Source of the DNA: Pseudomonadota bacterium
Lineage (GTDB): Bacteria > Pseudomonadota > Alphaproteobacteria > Rhizobiales > Xanthobacteraceae
Length of the DNA stretch: 64,000 bases
NCBI GenBank assembly: GCA_023404675.1
Contig: JAEYAW010000038.1
Coordinates: 25,733 to 89,732 of the forward strand
Direction: 5' to 3'
The notes below the pieces were generated by a model. That model ran no database searches and was not told the origin of the DNA. It saw only the letters and a list, made by a program, of their open reading frames with translations. Shown in pieces: positions 40,419-48,810 of this stretch; the stretch's first letter is position 1, and every line of letters starts with the position of its first letter. Made by a program: the position numbers and the translations under genes.

Positions 40419-41636
40419 ATGTCAGACGGATCGGCGGCCGTTGCCGCAGCCACATCGCCACAGGACGAAGCAACCCGGCAGAGGGAGGGAATCCCGCTGG
40501 TCGTCTATGTCCTCGCGGTGACATGCTTCATGCTCGGCACGTCGGAATTCATGATCGCGGGCATGATGCCCACACTGGCGCAGGCACTCGATGTTAGCGT
40601 TCCCCAGGTTGGCTACCTGATTTCGCTCTACGCCGCGGGGATGGTCGTCGGCGGGCCGATCCTGACGGCGCTGCTTCTCAGGTTCGGTTTTCCCAACAAG
40701 CCTTCGCTACTTGCCTTGCTCGCCATCTATGTCGCCGCGAGTATCCTGGCGGCGAGCGCGCCGACCTACGAGATCATGGCGACCGCGCGTGTTCTGACGG
40801 GCGTCGCCGGCTCGGCTTGTTTCGGTATATCCATCTCAATCGCGGCCGGTCTCGTCGCACCCGATCAACGCGGGCGGGCGTCTTCGATCGTCCTCGGGGG
40901 ATTGATGGTGGCCACCGTGGTCGGTGTGCCCGTCGCCACGCTGATCGACCAGAGTTTCGGCTGGCGCGCGAGCTTCTGGGCGATTGTCATTCTGGCCGCG
41001 CTCTGCGCCGGTGCGGTCGCGCTGTTGGCGCCATCCACCAAGGGACGAGCAGCCGATCTTTCCGCTGAATTGACCGCTTTGCGTAGCGGGCGGCTCTGGG
41101 CGGCCTTTGCGACGAGCGGCCTCATCATGGGCGCGACGTTTTCCGCCTTCAGCTATTTCTCGCCGATCTTCACCGAGGTCACGGGTCTTTCGGCATCCGC
41201 GATTCCTGTCTTGCTGGCCGTCTATGGCGCGGCGACCGTCATCGGCAATCTTGTCATCGGCTACTTCGCCGACCGCCATATCTTCCCGATCCTGACGGGG
41301 GGGCTTGTCGCGCTGGCCGTGGCGCTCTTCCTGTTTGCTGTTTTTGCCGACAACAGCCTCATCGGTGTCGCAGCCTTCATCGTTATCGGCTTCGCCGGTC
41401 TGCCAATGAACCCGGCGCTGGTTGCGCGTGTCATGCGAACTGTGCCCGCAGGGCCGCTCGTCAACACCACCCATACCTCCGTCATCAACATCGGTCTCGC
41501 CTTCGGAGCCTGGGCGGGCGGCCTCGTCATTCAGGCCGGACATGGGCTGACCTCTCCGCTCTGGATCGGCATGGGCCTGGCGCTGGTCGGTCTGTTGAGC
41601 GTTGCGCCGGCCAGCGCAAGACGACTCGAACCATAG
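40419..41636 (+). CDS. MFS exporter (module 3)
   Basis: The protein has 405 residues and 12 predicted helices. 'VTCFMLGTSEFMIAGMMPTLAQALDVSVPQVGYL' is the signature of the DHA1 AraJ/NepI-like drug exporters. The ATG at 40419 begins just after the operator; a hydrophilic N-terminus of about 30 residues precedes the first helix. It is controlled by the divergent TetR gene. The substrate is unknown. Confidence 0.9.
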   Translation: MSDGSAAVAAATSPQDEATRQREGIPLVVYVLAVTCFMLGTSEFMIAGMMPTLAQALDVSVPQVGYLISLYAAGMVVGGPILTALLLRFGFPNKPSLLALLAIYVAASILAASAPTYEIMATARVLTGVAGSACFGISISIAAGLVAPDQRGRASSIVLGGLMVATVVGVPVATLIDQSFGWRASFWAIVILAALCAGAVALLAPSTKGRAADLSAELTALRSGRLWAAFATSGLIMGATFSAFSYFSPIFTEVTGLSASAIPVLLAVYGAATVIGNLVIGYFADRHIFPILTGGLVALAVALFLFAVFADNSLIGVAAFIVIGFAGLPMNPALVARVMRTVPAGPLVNTTHTSVINIGLAFGAWAGGLVIQAGHGLTSPLWIGMGLALVGLLSVAPASARRLEP

Positions 41637-41729
41637 GCGGCGGCGAGCAATGAACAAACGGCTTCCGCATCGTGTGAATGGCAAACGAACTGGACAAACA
41701 ACCGGGTCCGTTCGGGTTCGCTTGATTTC

Positions 41730-41745
41730 GGAAGCGTTTGTTTCC
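41730..41745. promoter_or_regulatory. Operator GGAAGCGTTTGTTTCC before TetR (module 4)
   Basis: This 16-bp imperfect palindrome lies 11 bases before the TetR ATG at 41757. The same site in perfect form (GGAAACG-CT-CGTTTCC) is at 42397-42412, before the oxidoreductase gene. Confidence 0.7.
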
Positions 41746-41756
41746 TAAAAGGAGGG

Positions 41757-42380
41757 ATGATCGTTGCAGCGAGTGAGTCTTCCAGTTCCCTCCGCACACG
41801 CGGCCGTCCGCGCGAGTTCGATATGAACGAAGCGCTGGACAAGGCCGTGCGTGTGTTTTCCCGGCGCGGCTATCATGGAACGTCCATCACCGACCTGACG
41901 AACGAGATGGGCGTGGCGCAGGGCAGCATCTACAAGGCGTTCGGCGACAAACAGGGTGTCTTCGTCGCCGCCTTCCTACGCTACCGCGCGGCCCGGCTCG
42001 AACGGCTGCGGCAAACGGTCGGCACAGTCGGAAGCGGCCGGGAACGTCTCGATCGCGCGCTCGGCTTCTATGTCGAATCCTCGCAGGGCGAGGAAGGCTT
42101 GCTGGGGTGCCTGGTCGTCGGCGGCGCGGCGGAACTATCGACCTTCGATCCCGAGGTCGCCCGCCACATCGTCAGCGCCCTCGAAAGGAACGAGGCGTTT
42201 CTGGCCGGCCTCATCCGTGAGGGACAGGCGGACGGCTCGATCTCCGTGAGCGTCGAGCCGGACGCGGCCGCGCGGATGCTTCTTTGTCTCGTGCAGGGCA
42301 TGCGCGTCGTCGGCAAGACGGGCCGCTCGCGCGAAGAGATGCAGGCCGCCGTGGACACCGCGCTGCGCGCTCTCGCCTGA
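41757..42380 (+). CDS. TetR-family regulator (module 4)
   Basis: The protein has 207 residues. 'RGRPREFDMNEALDKAVRVFSRRGYHGTSITDLTNEMGVAQGSIYKAFGDKQGVF' is a TetR HTH at residues 14-68, and the C-terminal helical domain is of the TetR_C_33/YcdC type. AGGAGGGATG gives a strong ribosome site. Operators before it and before the following dehydrogenase gene point to self-control and control of that gene. Confidence 0.9.
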   Translation: MIVAASESSSSLRTRGRPREFDMNEALDKAVRVFSRRGYHGTSITDLTNEMGVAQGSIYKAFGDKQGVFVAAFLRYRAARLERLRQTVGTVGSGRERLDRALGFYVESSQGEEGLLGCLVVGGAAELSTFDPEVARHIVSALERNEAFLAGLIREGQADGSISVSVEPDAAARMLLCLVQGMRVVGKTGRSREEMQAAVDTALRALA

Positions 42381-42396
42381 TTTATTTGCCAATTTA

Positions 42397-42412
42397 GGAA
42401 ACGCTCGTTTCC
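42397..42412. promoter_or_regulatory. Operator GGAAACG-CT-CGTTTCC before the oxidoreductase (module 4)
   Basis: A perfect palindrome 24 bases before the ATG at 42436, matching the site at 41730-41745 at 14 of 16 positions. Confidence 0.72.
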
Positions 42413-42435
42413 ATGAACACAGAAGGAAAAGCAGG

Positions 42436-43320
42436 ATGAATATCGGATTTCTCGGGCTTGGCACGATGGGCAAGCCCATGGCCGCCAATCTGGTGAAGGC
42501 GGGCCACCGCGTTCGGGTCTGGAATCGCGCGCCCGAACCCGTCGCGGCGTTGACGACCGAAGGCGCGCTCGCCGCCAAGACCCCTCGGGAAGCCGGCTCG
42601 GACGCCGAGGTCGTCATCTCGATGCTGGCCGACGATGACGCGACCCGCGCTGTCGTCATCGACGGCGGTGCGCTCGATGCCATGCAACCGAACACCATCC
42701 ACATCAACATGGCGACCGTATCGGTGGCCTGCGCTCGCGACCTTGAACGCCGTCATCACGACAAGGGCCTTCGCTATGTCGCCGCCCCCGTTCTCGGTCG
42801 GGTGAATGTTGCCGAGGCGGGCCAGCTCAACATCCTGGCGGCGGGTGATCCCGTCGCGCTACGCGAGGTTCAACCTCTCTTCGACATCCTCGGCCAGAAG
42901 ACATGGATGTTCGGAGACCGTCCCGAACAGGCCAACGCCGTCAAGCTCGCCGTCAACACCATGATCGCCGCCGCGATCGGCGCAATGGGCGAAGGCGTCG
43001 CGCTTTCGCAGGGCTATGGCATCCTGAAAGCTGATTTCATCGACCTGATTACCTCCACCATATTCGCCGCGCCGGTTTACAAGGGCTATGGCTCGGCCAT
43101 CGCAGAGGAGCGTTTCGAGTCGGCGGGCTTCAAGCTCGCATTGGGTTTGAAGGACGTGCGCCTCACCATGGAAGCGGCCGAAGCCGCCCATGTGCCGTTG
43201 CCCATCGCCAGCGTGCTCCGGGACAATCATCTCGACAGCCTCGCACATGAAGAAGGGCATTGGGATTGGGCCGCGCTGGCCCGCGTCTCAATGCGACGGT
43301 CCGGCCAACTACCAGAATAG
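42436..43320 (+). CDS. Beta-hydroxyacid-dehydrogenase-family NAD(P) oxidoreductase (module 4)
   Basis: The protein has 294 residues. It opens with 'MNIGFLGLGTMGKPMAANLVKAGHRVRVWNR' (Arg after strand 2, so NADPH likely), then 'IHINMATVS', 'YVAAPVLGRVNVAEAGQLNI' and the catalytic-Lys helix 'ANAVKLAVNTM'. It belongs to the same superfamily as the module 1 enzyme but is clearly a different lineage, not a recent duplicate. The operator in front ties it to the TetR gene. The substrate is unknown. Confidence 0.9.
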   Translation: MNIGFLGLGTMGKPMAANLVKAGHRVRVWNRAPEPVAALTTEGALAAKTPREAGSDAEVVISMLADDDATRAVVIDGGALDAMQPNTIHINMATVSVACARDLERRHHDKGLRYVAAPVLGRVNVAEAGQLNILAAGDPVALREVQPLFDILGQKTWMFGDRPEQANAVKLAVNTMIAAAIGAMGEGVALSQGYGILKADFIDLITSTIFAAPVYKGYGSAIAEERFESAGFKLALGLKDVRLTMEAAEAAHVPLPIASVLRDNHLDSLAHEEGHWDWAALARVSMRRSGQLPE

Positions 43321-43328
43321 GGATGTGC

Positions 43329-44261
43329 ATGCGGAGGAGATTCACCAATGATCGCAATGCCCGAACGACCGCACCGCTGCTTTCTGGCCGCATTCCGATG
43401 GTCGCTCTCATCCAAATGCTCGCCGTCGCCGAATATCTCAGCTTCCAGCGTGCTGCGCGGGCGCTCGGCACCAGCCAGTCGAGCGTCAGCGCCCGGATCA
43501 AGGCGCTCGAGGAGGAGCTTGGCATCGTCATCTTCGACCGTAACACGCGCGGCGTCCGTATAACCGAAGCCGGTCTCAGCTTCGTCGATCAGGTCCGTGA
43601 AGCGATGGGGATTCTCGACCACGCCATCAAAACGGCCGGGATGCAGGCGCGGGGTGAAGATGGCGAGCTTCGCATCGGTGTTCACGCCCTCATGGCGGGC
43701 TGCTTCCTCGACCGGCTGCTGGAGCGGTTCCGCAGCAAGCATCCGGGTATCAGCCTGCATATCACCGAAGGCACGGCCCGCGATGCGCAGCTCATGGTGC
43801 GCGACGGCAGGCTCGATCTCGCCTTCATGGCCTGCACCCACGAGATCCCCGACCTCAACGCTCGCGTCGTCTGGCGCGACCGCCTGCTGGTGGCGCTTCC
43901 TCCGGGGCATCCTCTGGCGGCGCACCCGCATGTCGAATGGCGCCAGCTTGCGGAGGAAACCTTCCTCGCGCGCCATGGCGGCACCGGCCCGCAGGTCCAT
44001 GACCTTATCGTGGTGCGCTCGGCCGGGAAATGGCCGACCCCGACGATCCGACGTGTCGATGTCGGACGCAGCGGGCTCCTCTCGATGATCGCGTCCGGGC
44101 ATGGGGTCTCGCTCTTCGTCGAGGACAGCACGGCGGCGAACACCGCCAATGTCACCTTCCTGCCGATCGCCGATGAAACCGAACCCATCCCGTTCTCCGC
44201 CGTGTGGTCGCCCCACAACCGCAACCCTTCGCTCCGCAATCTGCTCGATCTGACCCCATGA
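43329..44261 (+). CDS. LysR-family regulator (module 5)
   Basis: The HTH is 'LIQMLAVAEYLSFQRAARALGTSQSSVSARIKALEEELG', followed by an effector domain from 'GELRIGVHALMAGCFLDRLLERF'. Three in-frame starts are possible: ATG 43323 or 43329 just after the dehydrogenase gene, or ATG 43398 directly before the HTH. The segment 'LSGRIPM' between them looks like real protein of this subfamily, so 43329 is given. The best ribosome site (GGAGGAG at 43332) leads to an ATG at 43348 in another frame, which is odd. It follows the module 4 dehydrogenase and may regulate the deacylase gene downstream. Confidence 0.82.
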   Translation: MRRRFTNDRNARTTAPLLSGRIPMVALIQMLAVAEYLSFQRAARALGTSQSSVSARIKALEEELGIVIFDRNTRGVRITEAGLSFVDQVREAMGILDHAIKTAGMQARGEDGELRIGVHALMAGCFLDRLLERFRSKHPGISLHITEGTARDAQLMVRDGRLDLAFMACTHEIPDLNARVVWRDRLLVALPPGHPLAAHPHVEWRQLAEETFLARHGGTGPQVHDLIVVRSAGKWPTPTIRRVDVGRSGLLSMIASGHGVSLFVEDSTAANTANVTFLPIADETEPIPFSAVWSPHNRNPSLRNLLDLTP

Positions 44262-44270
44262 GTTGAACCC

Positions 44271-44744
44271 ATGTCCAAAAGCACGCCCGCCACCCAGGCC
44301 CTCTCAAGAGCCGGTATCCCGTTTTCGCTCGCCACCTATGACTATGATCCCAATGCCGAGCGCGTCGGGCTGCAGGCAGCCGACGCCATGGGCGTGTCGC
44401 CTTCGGAAGTCTTCAAGACGCTGATGGCGCTTCTCGACGGCAAGCCGGTCTGCGCCATCGTCCCGTCGGACGAGGAAGTGAACATGAAGAAGCTCGCGGC
44501 GGCGCTCGGCGGCAGGTCGGCGCAGATGATGAAGCCCGCCGATGCCGAGCGGCTGACCGGCTACAAGATCGGCGGCATCAGTCCGCTGGGTCAGCGCAAG
44601 ACCGTTCCCACCGTTCTTGACGAGCTGGCCACGCTCCATGACGAGATATTCCTGAACGGCGGCAGACGGGGCCTGCAAATCCGCCTGCGTCCCGCCGACC
44701 TGATAGCCGCCGCCGACTGCATCACGGCCGATCTGGTCCGGTGA
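44271..44744 (+). CDS. ybaK: YbaK/EbsC-type Cys-tRNA(Pro) deacylase
   Basis: The protein has 157 residues. 'TPATQALSRAGIPFSLATYDYDP' , 'PSEVFKTLMALLDGKPVCAIVPSDEEVNMKKLA' with the key Lys, and 'YKIGGISPLGQRKTVPTVLD' match YbaK along its whole length. It removes cysteine or other wrong amino acids from tRNA(Pro). A mobile copy could protect translation from amino-acid analogues; a link to the D-cycloserine block is speculative. It is the last cargo gene before the backbone resumes. Confidence 0.93.
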   Translation: MSKSTPATQALSRAGIPFSLATYDYDPNAERVGLQAADAMGVSPSEVFKTLMALLDGKPVCAIVPSDEEVNMKKLAAALGGRSAQMMKPADAERLTGYKIGGISPLGQRKTVPTVLDELATLHDEIFLNGGRRGLQIRLRPADLIAAADCITADLVR

Positions 44745-44821
44745 CGCGCTGAGCGGCGCACCCCAGAAGCCTCTTGCGATTCGGCCGTCCTCTCGGCCGG
44801 AGTGCCGGTTCAGTGCCACGA

Positions 44822-44847
44822 CAACCCGTCCTATTTGCCGCCGATAG
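44822..44847 (+). repeat. 26-bp repeat upstream of traG, copy 1
   Basis: It starts CAACCCGTCC and continues TATTTGCCGCCGATAG; it matches 49713-49738 upstream of trbB at 23 of 26 positions. It lies about 95 bp before the traG ATG. It marks the restart of the backbone after a cargo block and may be a promoter or operator element shared by the transfer operons. Confidence 0.65.
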
Positions 44848-44942
44848 TATCCGGTAGCCCTACGGCTCCACCTTTATTGTTGATCCCCGCATAAATGCCC
44901 ATTCTCTGATCGGCTCCATCAATTTTGCCGATTGGAGCCACT

Positions 44943-46934
44943 ATGCGCGGAGGCCGAATACTCTGGGGCCAGATTACGGTCGTCTTCATCATCGTTCTGG
45001 TGATGACCTGGGCCGCGACCCAGTGGACCGCATGGCGGCTCGGCTTCCAGCCTCAGCTTGGCGCTCCATGGTTCGAGCTGGCGGGCTGGCCGATCTATTA
45101 CCCGCCGTCCTTCTTCTGGTGGTGGTTCTCCTTCGACGCCTATGCGCCCAATATCTTCGTCGAAGGTGGCATCATCGCGGTGTCGGGCGGCTTCCTCGCC
45201 ATCGCCGCCGCCATCTTCATGTCGATCATCCGCGCGCGCGAAGCCCGCAACGTCGCCACCTACGGCTCGGCGCGATGGGCCGAGGACCGGGAAGTCCGCG
45301 CGGCCGGTCTGCTCGGTCCTGATGGCGTCCTGCTTGGCCGCTACGATCGCGACTATCTGCGCCATGACGGACCGGAGCACGTCTTATGTTTCGCTCCGAC
45401 ACGCAGCGGCAAGGGCGTCGGCCTCGTCGTGCCGACGCTGCTGACATGGCCGGGAAGCTGCATCGTCCATGACATCAAGGGGGAGAACTGGACGCTGACG
45501 GCGGGCTTCCGGGGCAAGCACGGCCGCGTCCTGCTGTTCGATCCCACCAACGCGAAATCCTCCGCCTACAACCCGCTGCTGGAGGTGCGACAGGGCGAAT
45601 GGGAAGTCCGCGACGTGCAGAACATCGCGGATATTCTGGTCGATCCCGAAGGCAGCCTCGACAAGCGCAACCATTGGGAAAAGACCTCTCATTCGCTTCT
45701 GGTCGGCGCGATCCTGCATGTCCTCTATGCCGAGAAGGACAAGACCTTGGCGGGTGTCGCCAACTTCCTGTCCGACCCGCGCCGTCCGGTCGAGGCGACC
45801 TTGCGGGCGATGATGGACACGTCGCACCTTGGCGAAGCCGGCGTTCACCCCGTCATCGCCTCGTCGGCCCGCGAGCTGCTGAACAAGAGCGAGAACGAGC
45901 GATCAGGCGTGCTTTCCACCGCCATGTCGTTCCTTGGACTTTACCGTGATCCCGTCGTGGCGCGGGTGACAGCGCGATGCGACTGGCGCATCGCCGATCT
46001 GGTCGGCGGCAAGCGGCCGGTCACGCTCTACCTCGTCGTGCCGCCGTCCGATATCAACCGCACCAAGCCGCTGATCCGGCTGATCCTCAACCAGATCGGC
46101 CGCCGGCTGACCGAGGAACTGATCCTATCCGGCAAGAGGCATCGCCTGCTCATGATGCTGGACGAGTTTCCCGCATTGGGAAGGCTGGATTTCTTTGAAT
46201 CCGCGCTCGCCTTCATGGCCGGATACGGCCTCAAGTCCTTCCTGATCGCCCAGAGCCTCAACCAGATCGAGCGTGCCTATGGGCCGAACAACAGCATTCT
46301 CGATAACTGCCATGTGCGCGTCGCCTTCGCCACCAATGACGAGCGCACCGCCAAGCGCGTGTCGGACTCGCTCGGCACCGCGACCGAGATGCGCGATTCC
46401 ACCAACTATGCCGGGCACAGGTTGGCCCCATGGCTAGGGCATTTGATGGTGTCCCGGCAGGAGACCGCGCGCCCCCTGATGACACCCGGCGAGGTGATGC
46501 AGTTACCGCCCACCGATGAAATCGTCATGGTCGCGGGAACCCCGCCGATCCGGGCGAAGAAGGCGCGCTATTTCGAGGACGCGCGGTTTCAGGAACGTCT
46601 CCTGCCACCGCCCGATCTGGCCGCCGTATCGGCCGCCGCGCCACCATCGCCATCCGATGACTGGACGAGCCGCGTAGTCGCGGCAACCAGTCCGGCCGCA
46701 GCGACCGCCGCCAGCGGCGCCGAGGGCGACCCCGATAATGCCGGCATCCGGCGCGAGCCGGAATTGCCCGAGCATGAGGAAATTGTCCCGCCGCCGCCAT
46801 CGCCTGCACAGGAGTTCGAGCTGCTGGACGAGGAACCCGACGTCGACGCCGCCAAGGCCAGCACCATGCGCCACCGCATGCGGATGATCGCGCGGCAGGC
46901 GTCCATGAACCCCGACGACGGCATTGAGCTTTGA
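44943..46934 (+). CDS. traG: VirD4/TraG-type coupling protein
   Basis: The protein has 663 residues. Two N-terminal membrane helices (about residues 8-28 and 75-100) anchor a cytoplasmic ATPase with Walker A 'FAPTRSGKGVGLVVPTLL' (near residue 150) and Walker B 'LLMMLDEFPALG' (near 405). 'GENWTLTAGFR' and 'SLNQIERAYGPNNSILDNC' are family signatures. It brings the relaxase-DNA complex to the mating channel. The 70-residue C-terminal tail is proline-rich and acidic, typical for relaxosome recognition. TTGGAG six bases before ATG 44943 sets the start. Confidence 0.96.
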   Translation: MRGGRILWGQITVVFIIVLVMTWAATQWTAWRLGFQPQLGAPWFELAGWPIYYPPSFFWWWFSFDAYAPNIFVEGGIIAVSGGFLAIAAAIFMSIIRAREARNVATYGSARWAEDREVRAAGLLGPDGVLLGRYDRDYLRHDGPEHVLCFAPTRSGKGVGLVVPTLLTWPGSCIVHDIKGENWTLTAGFRGKHGRVLLFDPTNAKSSAYNPLLEVRQGEWEVRDVQNIADILVDPEGSLDKRNHWEKTSHSLLVGAILHVLYAEKDKTLAGVANFLSDPRRPVEATLRAMMDTSHLGEAGVHPVIASSARELLNKSENERSGVLSTAMSFLGLYRDPVVARVTARCDWRIADLVGGKRPVTLYLVVPPSDINRTKPLIRLILNQIGRRLTEELILSGKRHRLLMMLDEFPALGRLDFFESALAFMAGYGLKSFLIAQSLNQIERAYGPNNSILDNCHVRVAFATNDERTAKRVSDSLGTATEMRDSTNYAGHRLAPWLGHLMVSRQETARPLMTPGEVMQLPPTDEIVMVAGTPPIRAKKARYFEDARFQERLLPPPDLAAVSAAAPPSPSDDWTSRVVAATSPAAATAASGAEGDPDNAGIRREPELPEHEEIVPPPPSPAQEFELLDEEPDVDAAKASTMRHRMRMIARQASMNPDDGIEL

Positions 46935-46944
46935 GGAAGCGCCC

Positions 46945-47421
46945 ATGACCACACGATCCCGCATGAACGTCTATTTCGACCCGAACCTGCTCGCCCAGGT
47001 CGAGGCGCTGTCGCTGCGCCGGCAGGTCTCGAAATCCTCCATCGTCGAGGCCGCCGTCGCATCCTTCCTGTCGGGCGATACGACGGATCGACTCGAAGCA
47101 GCCATGTCGCGCCGCCTCGACAGGATCGGCCGCCAGATCGACACGCTCGACGAGGATCTCGCCGTCCTCGGCGAGACCCTTTCGCTATTCGTCCATTTCT
47201 GGATGACCATCACGCCGCCGCTGCCCGACAGCGCCAAGGCTGCCGCCCGCGCGACGGGCATCGAGCGCTTCGAGGGCTTCATGCAGTCCCTCGGCAAGCG
47301 CCTGGCGACGGGTGACAGATTCCTGAAAGAGCTGTCGCGCGACATGCCGGCGCAATCCGGGCAGGATGAGCCGATCGACGAGATGGCCACCGATGATTCC
47401 TTGAAAAACCCATCGCGTTAG
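46945..47421 (+). CDS. CopG/RHH-type regulator following traG
   Basis: The protein has 158 residues. 'RSRMNVYFDPNLLAQVEALSLRRQVSKSSIVEAAVASFL' at the N-terminus is a ribbon-helix-helix domain. The middle 'RLEAAMSRRLDRIGRQIDTLDEDLAVLGETLSLFVHFW' forms a long helix, probably a coiled coil. A CopG-like protein after traG is a fixed feature of this ICE class and may be the relaxosome accessory protein or an operon regulator. GAGGAAG before ATG 46945 decides the start. Confidence 0.88.
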   Translation: MTTRSRMNVYFDPNLLAQVEALSLRRQVSKSSIVEAAVASFLSGDTTDRLEAAMSRRLDRIGRQIDTLDEDLAVLGETLSLFVHFWMTITPPLPDSAKAAARATGIERFEGFMQSLGKRLATGDRFLKELSRDMPAQSGQDEPIDEMATDDSLKNPSR

Positions 47422-47432
47422 GTTATCTGTTT

Positions 47433-47672
47433 ATGGTCACGATCCACCGCGCGCATGGCCTGCGCATCGTCATCTATACCGACGACCATGAACCGGCCCA
47501 TGTCCATGTGTTCGGCGACGGACACGCCAAGATCAACCTGATCGGTCCCGAGGGCGGGCCGGATCTGGTCTGGGCAGAGGACATGAAGCGCAACGAGGTG
47601 CGCCGCGCGATGCAGGTCGTGACCGAGCAACAAGCCGTCTTTCTGGCGCGATGGAGAGAGATACATGGTTGA
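47433..47672 (+). CDS. DUF4160 protein, possible toxin
   Basis: The protein has 79 residues. 'GLRIVIYTDDHEPAHVHVFGDGHAKINL' is the DUF4160 signature with the conserved HVHV pair, and 'RNEVRRAMQVVTEQQAVFLARW' is the terminal helix. DUF4160 genes are nearly always followed by a DUF2442 gene, as here with an eight-base overlap. The pair is regarded as a candidate toxin-antitoxin system, but no biochemical action is certain. Confidence 0.87.
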   Translation: MVTIHRAHGLRIVIYTDDHEPAHVHVFGDGHAKINLIGPEGGPDLVWAEDMKRNEVRRAMQVVTEQQAVFLARWREIHG

Positions 47673-48072
47673 GCTGACCGATGCTGCAATCGACGCCGCC
47701 CTAGAGCGCGGCCGCACCGCGCATGCCAGCGAGCCGCGCGCCGCCGCTGCGCGCTATGATCGCCGCTCCGGCCGCGTGATCGTCGATCTTGAGAACGGCT
47801 GCACTTTCGCCTTTCCGCCCCGACTGGCGCAGGGGCTGGAAGGCGCATCCGACGACCAACTCGCTACCGTCGAAGTCCTCGGCAAAGGCTACGGCCTGCA
47901 TTGGGAGGAACTGGATGTTGACCTCTCCCTGCCGGGACTGATGGCGGGCATCTTCGGCACGAAGGCATGGATGGCCCGCCGCGCGGGACAGGCCACGTCC
48001 GCGGCCAAGTCCGCCGCAGCCCGCGCCAACGGCGCCAAGGGCGGTCGCCCGCGCAAGACCGCCGGGCAGTAA
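47665..48072 (+). CDS. DUF2442 protein, partner of DUF4160
   Basis: The protein has 135 residues. 'RYDRRSGRVIVDLENGCTFAFPPRLAQGLEGASDDQL' and 'VEVLGKGYGLHWEELDVDLSLPGLMAGIFG' are DUF2442 features. The C-terminal 'AAARANGAKGGRPRKTAG' is a basic, AT-hook-like tail that would suit DNA binding by an antitoxin. It overlaps the DUF4160 gene and ends the traG transcript. Confidence 0.87.
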   Translation: MVELTDAAIDAALERGRTAHASEPRAAAARYDRRSGRVIVDLENGCTFAFPPRLAQGLEGASDDQLATVEVLGKGYGLHWEELDVDLSLPGLMAGIFGTKAWMARRAGQATSAAKSAAARANGAKGGRPRKTAGQ

Positions 48073-48097
48073 CGCTGCGGTCAACTGTCTTCCAAGC

Positions 48098-48715
48098 TCA
48101 AGACGCCATATTAGCGACCGCCAGCGCAACGCCGAAGCCGACCAGCAGCGCACCGAATATCCGGTCGATCCAGTGACGCACCCCAAAAATCCGCTTCTGG
48201 ATGCGCGGCGCACCGAAGAACAGGCTGACGGCAGCGAACCACACGACATGGGCGAGCGAAATGAACAGCCCGTAGGCGATCCGCGTCACCAACGGCGTGT
48301 TCACCTGCACGACCTGCATGAACAGGCTGACGATGAAGATCGTCGTCTTCGGGTTCAGGGCGTTGGTCAGGAAACCGACGCGCAGAGCGCCAAGGTCAGA
48401 CAGGGCCGTTTCGTTCGTCGCCACCTCTGTCTCAGCCTTGCGGCTCAAAAGCATCTTCGCGCCCAGCCAGACCAGATAGGCCGCGCCAACCAGCTTCAGG
48501 ATGTCGAACAGGGCCGGCGACTCCCGGATCAGCACCCCGATGCCGAGCAGCGTGTAGCTGACATGCACCAGCACGCCGAGGCCGATGCCGAGCGCGGTCA
48601 AAAGCCCTGCGCGCCGGGAGAGTGACAGCGCGTTGCGCGAGACCATGGCGAAATCCGGCCCCGGACTGATGACGGCGAAGATGGTGATGCTGATGACGGC
48701 GAGCCATTCGGCCAT
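48098..48715 (-). CDS. LysE/RhtB-family amino-acid exporter
   Basis: The protein has 205 residues and six predicted membrane helices. 'ISITIFAVISPGPDFAMVSRNALSLSRRAGLLTALGIGLG' and 'GFLTNALNPKTTIFIVSLF' are the RhtB/LysE signatures. AAAGGAAA before ATG 48715 sets the start. It is divergent from a LysR gene, the common LysE-LysG arrangement, and forms a two-gene cassette inserted between the DUF2442 gene and trbB. Confidence 0.93.
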   Translation of the reverse strand: MAEWLAVISITIFAVISPGPDFAMVSRNALSLSRRAGLLTALGIGLGVLVHVSYTLLGIGVLIRESPALFDILKLVGAAYLVWLGAKMLLSRKAETEVATNETALSDLGALRVGFLTNALNPKTTIFIVSLFMQVVQVNTPLVTRIAYGLFISLAHVVWFAAVSLFFGAPRIQKRIFGVRHWIDRIFGALLVGFGVALAVANMAS

Positions 48716-48789
48716 AGGCGTTTCCTTTCGGGTTTTCCCCTTGGGTAACGCGATGGCGGCTCCGGCAAAAACGATGACTTCTGACGGAA

Positions 48790-48810
48790 TGTGTGAAAAT
48801 AAATGACACA
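48790..48810. promoter_or_regulatory. LysR box TGTGT-N11-ACACA between lysE and its regulator
   Basis: A perfect TGTGT (48790-48794) / ACACA (48806-48810) dyad with an AT-rich centre has the exact T-N11-A spacing of LysR operators. It touches the start codon of the LysR gene, so binding would repress that gene. It lies 75-95 bp upstream of the exporter gene, where an activator would bind. Confidence 0.65.

Noticed and set aside
23679..44744. Insertion sequences as carriers of the cargo blocks
   Set aside because: No transposase gene or terminal inverted repeats of an insertion sequence were found anywhere in the window. The relaxase-end duplication is the only border sign.
44782..44799. CGGCCG/CGGCCG hairpin after the YbaK gene as a terminator
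   Set aside because: The 6-bp stem is palindromic by composition and lacks a following T-run, so it was not listed as a terminator.
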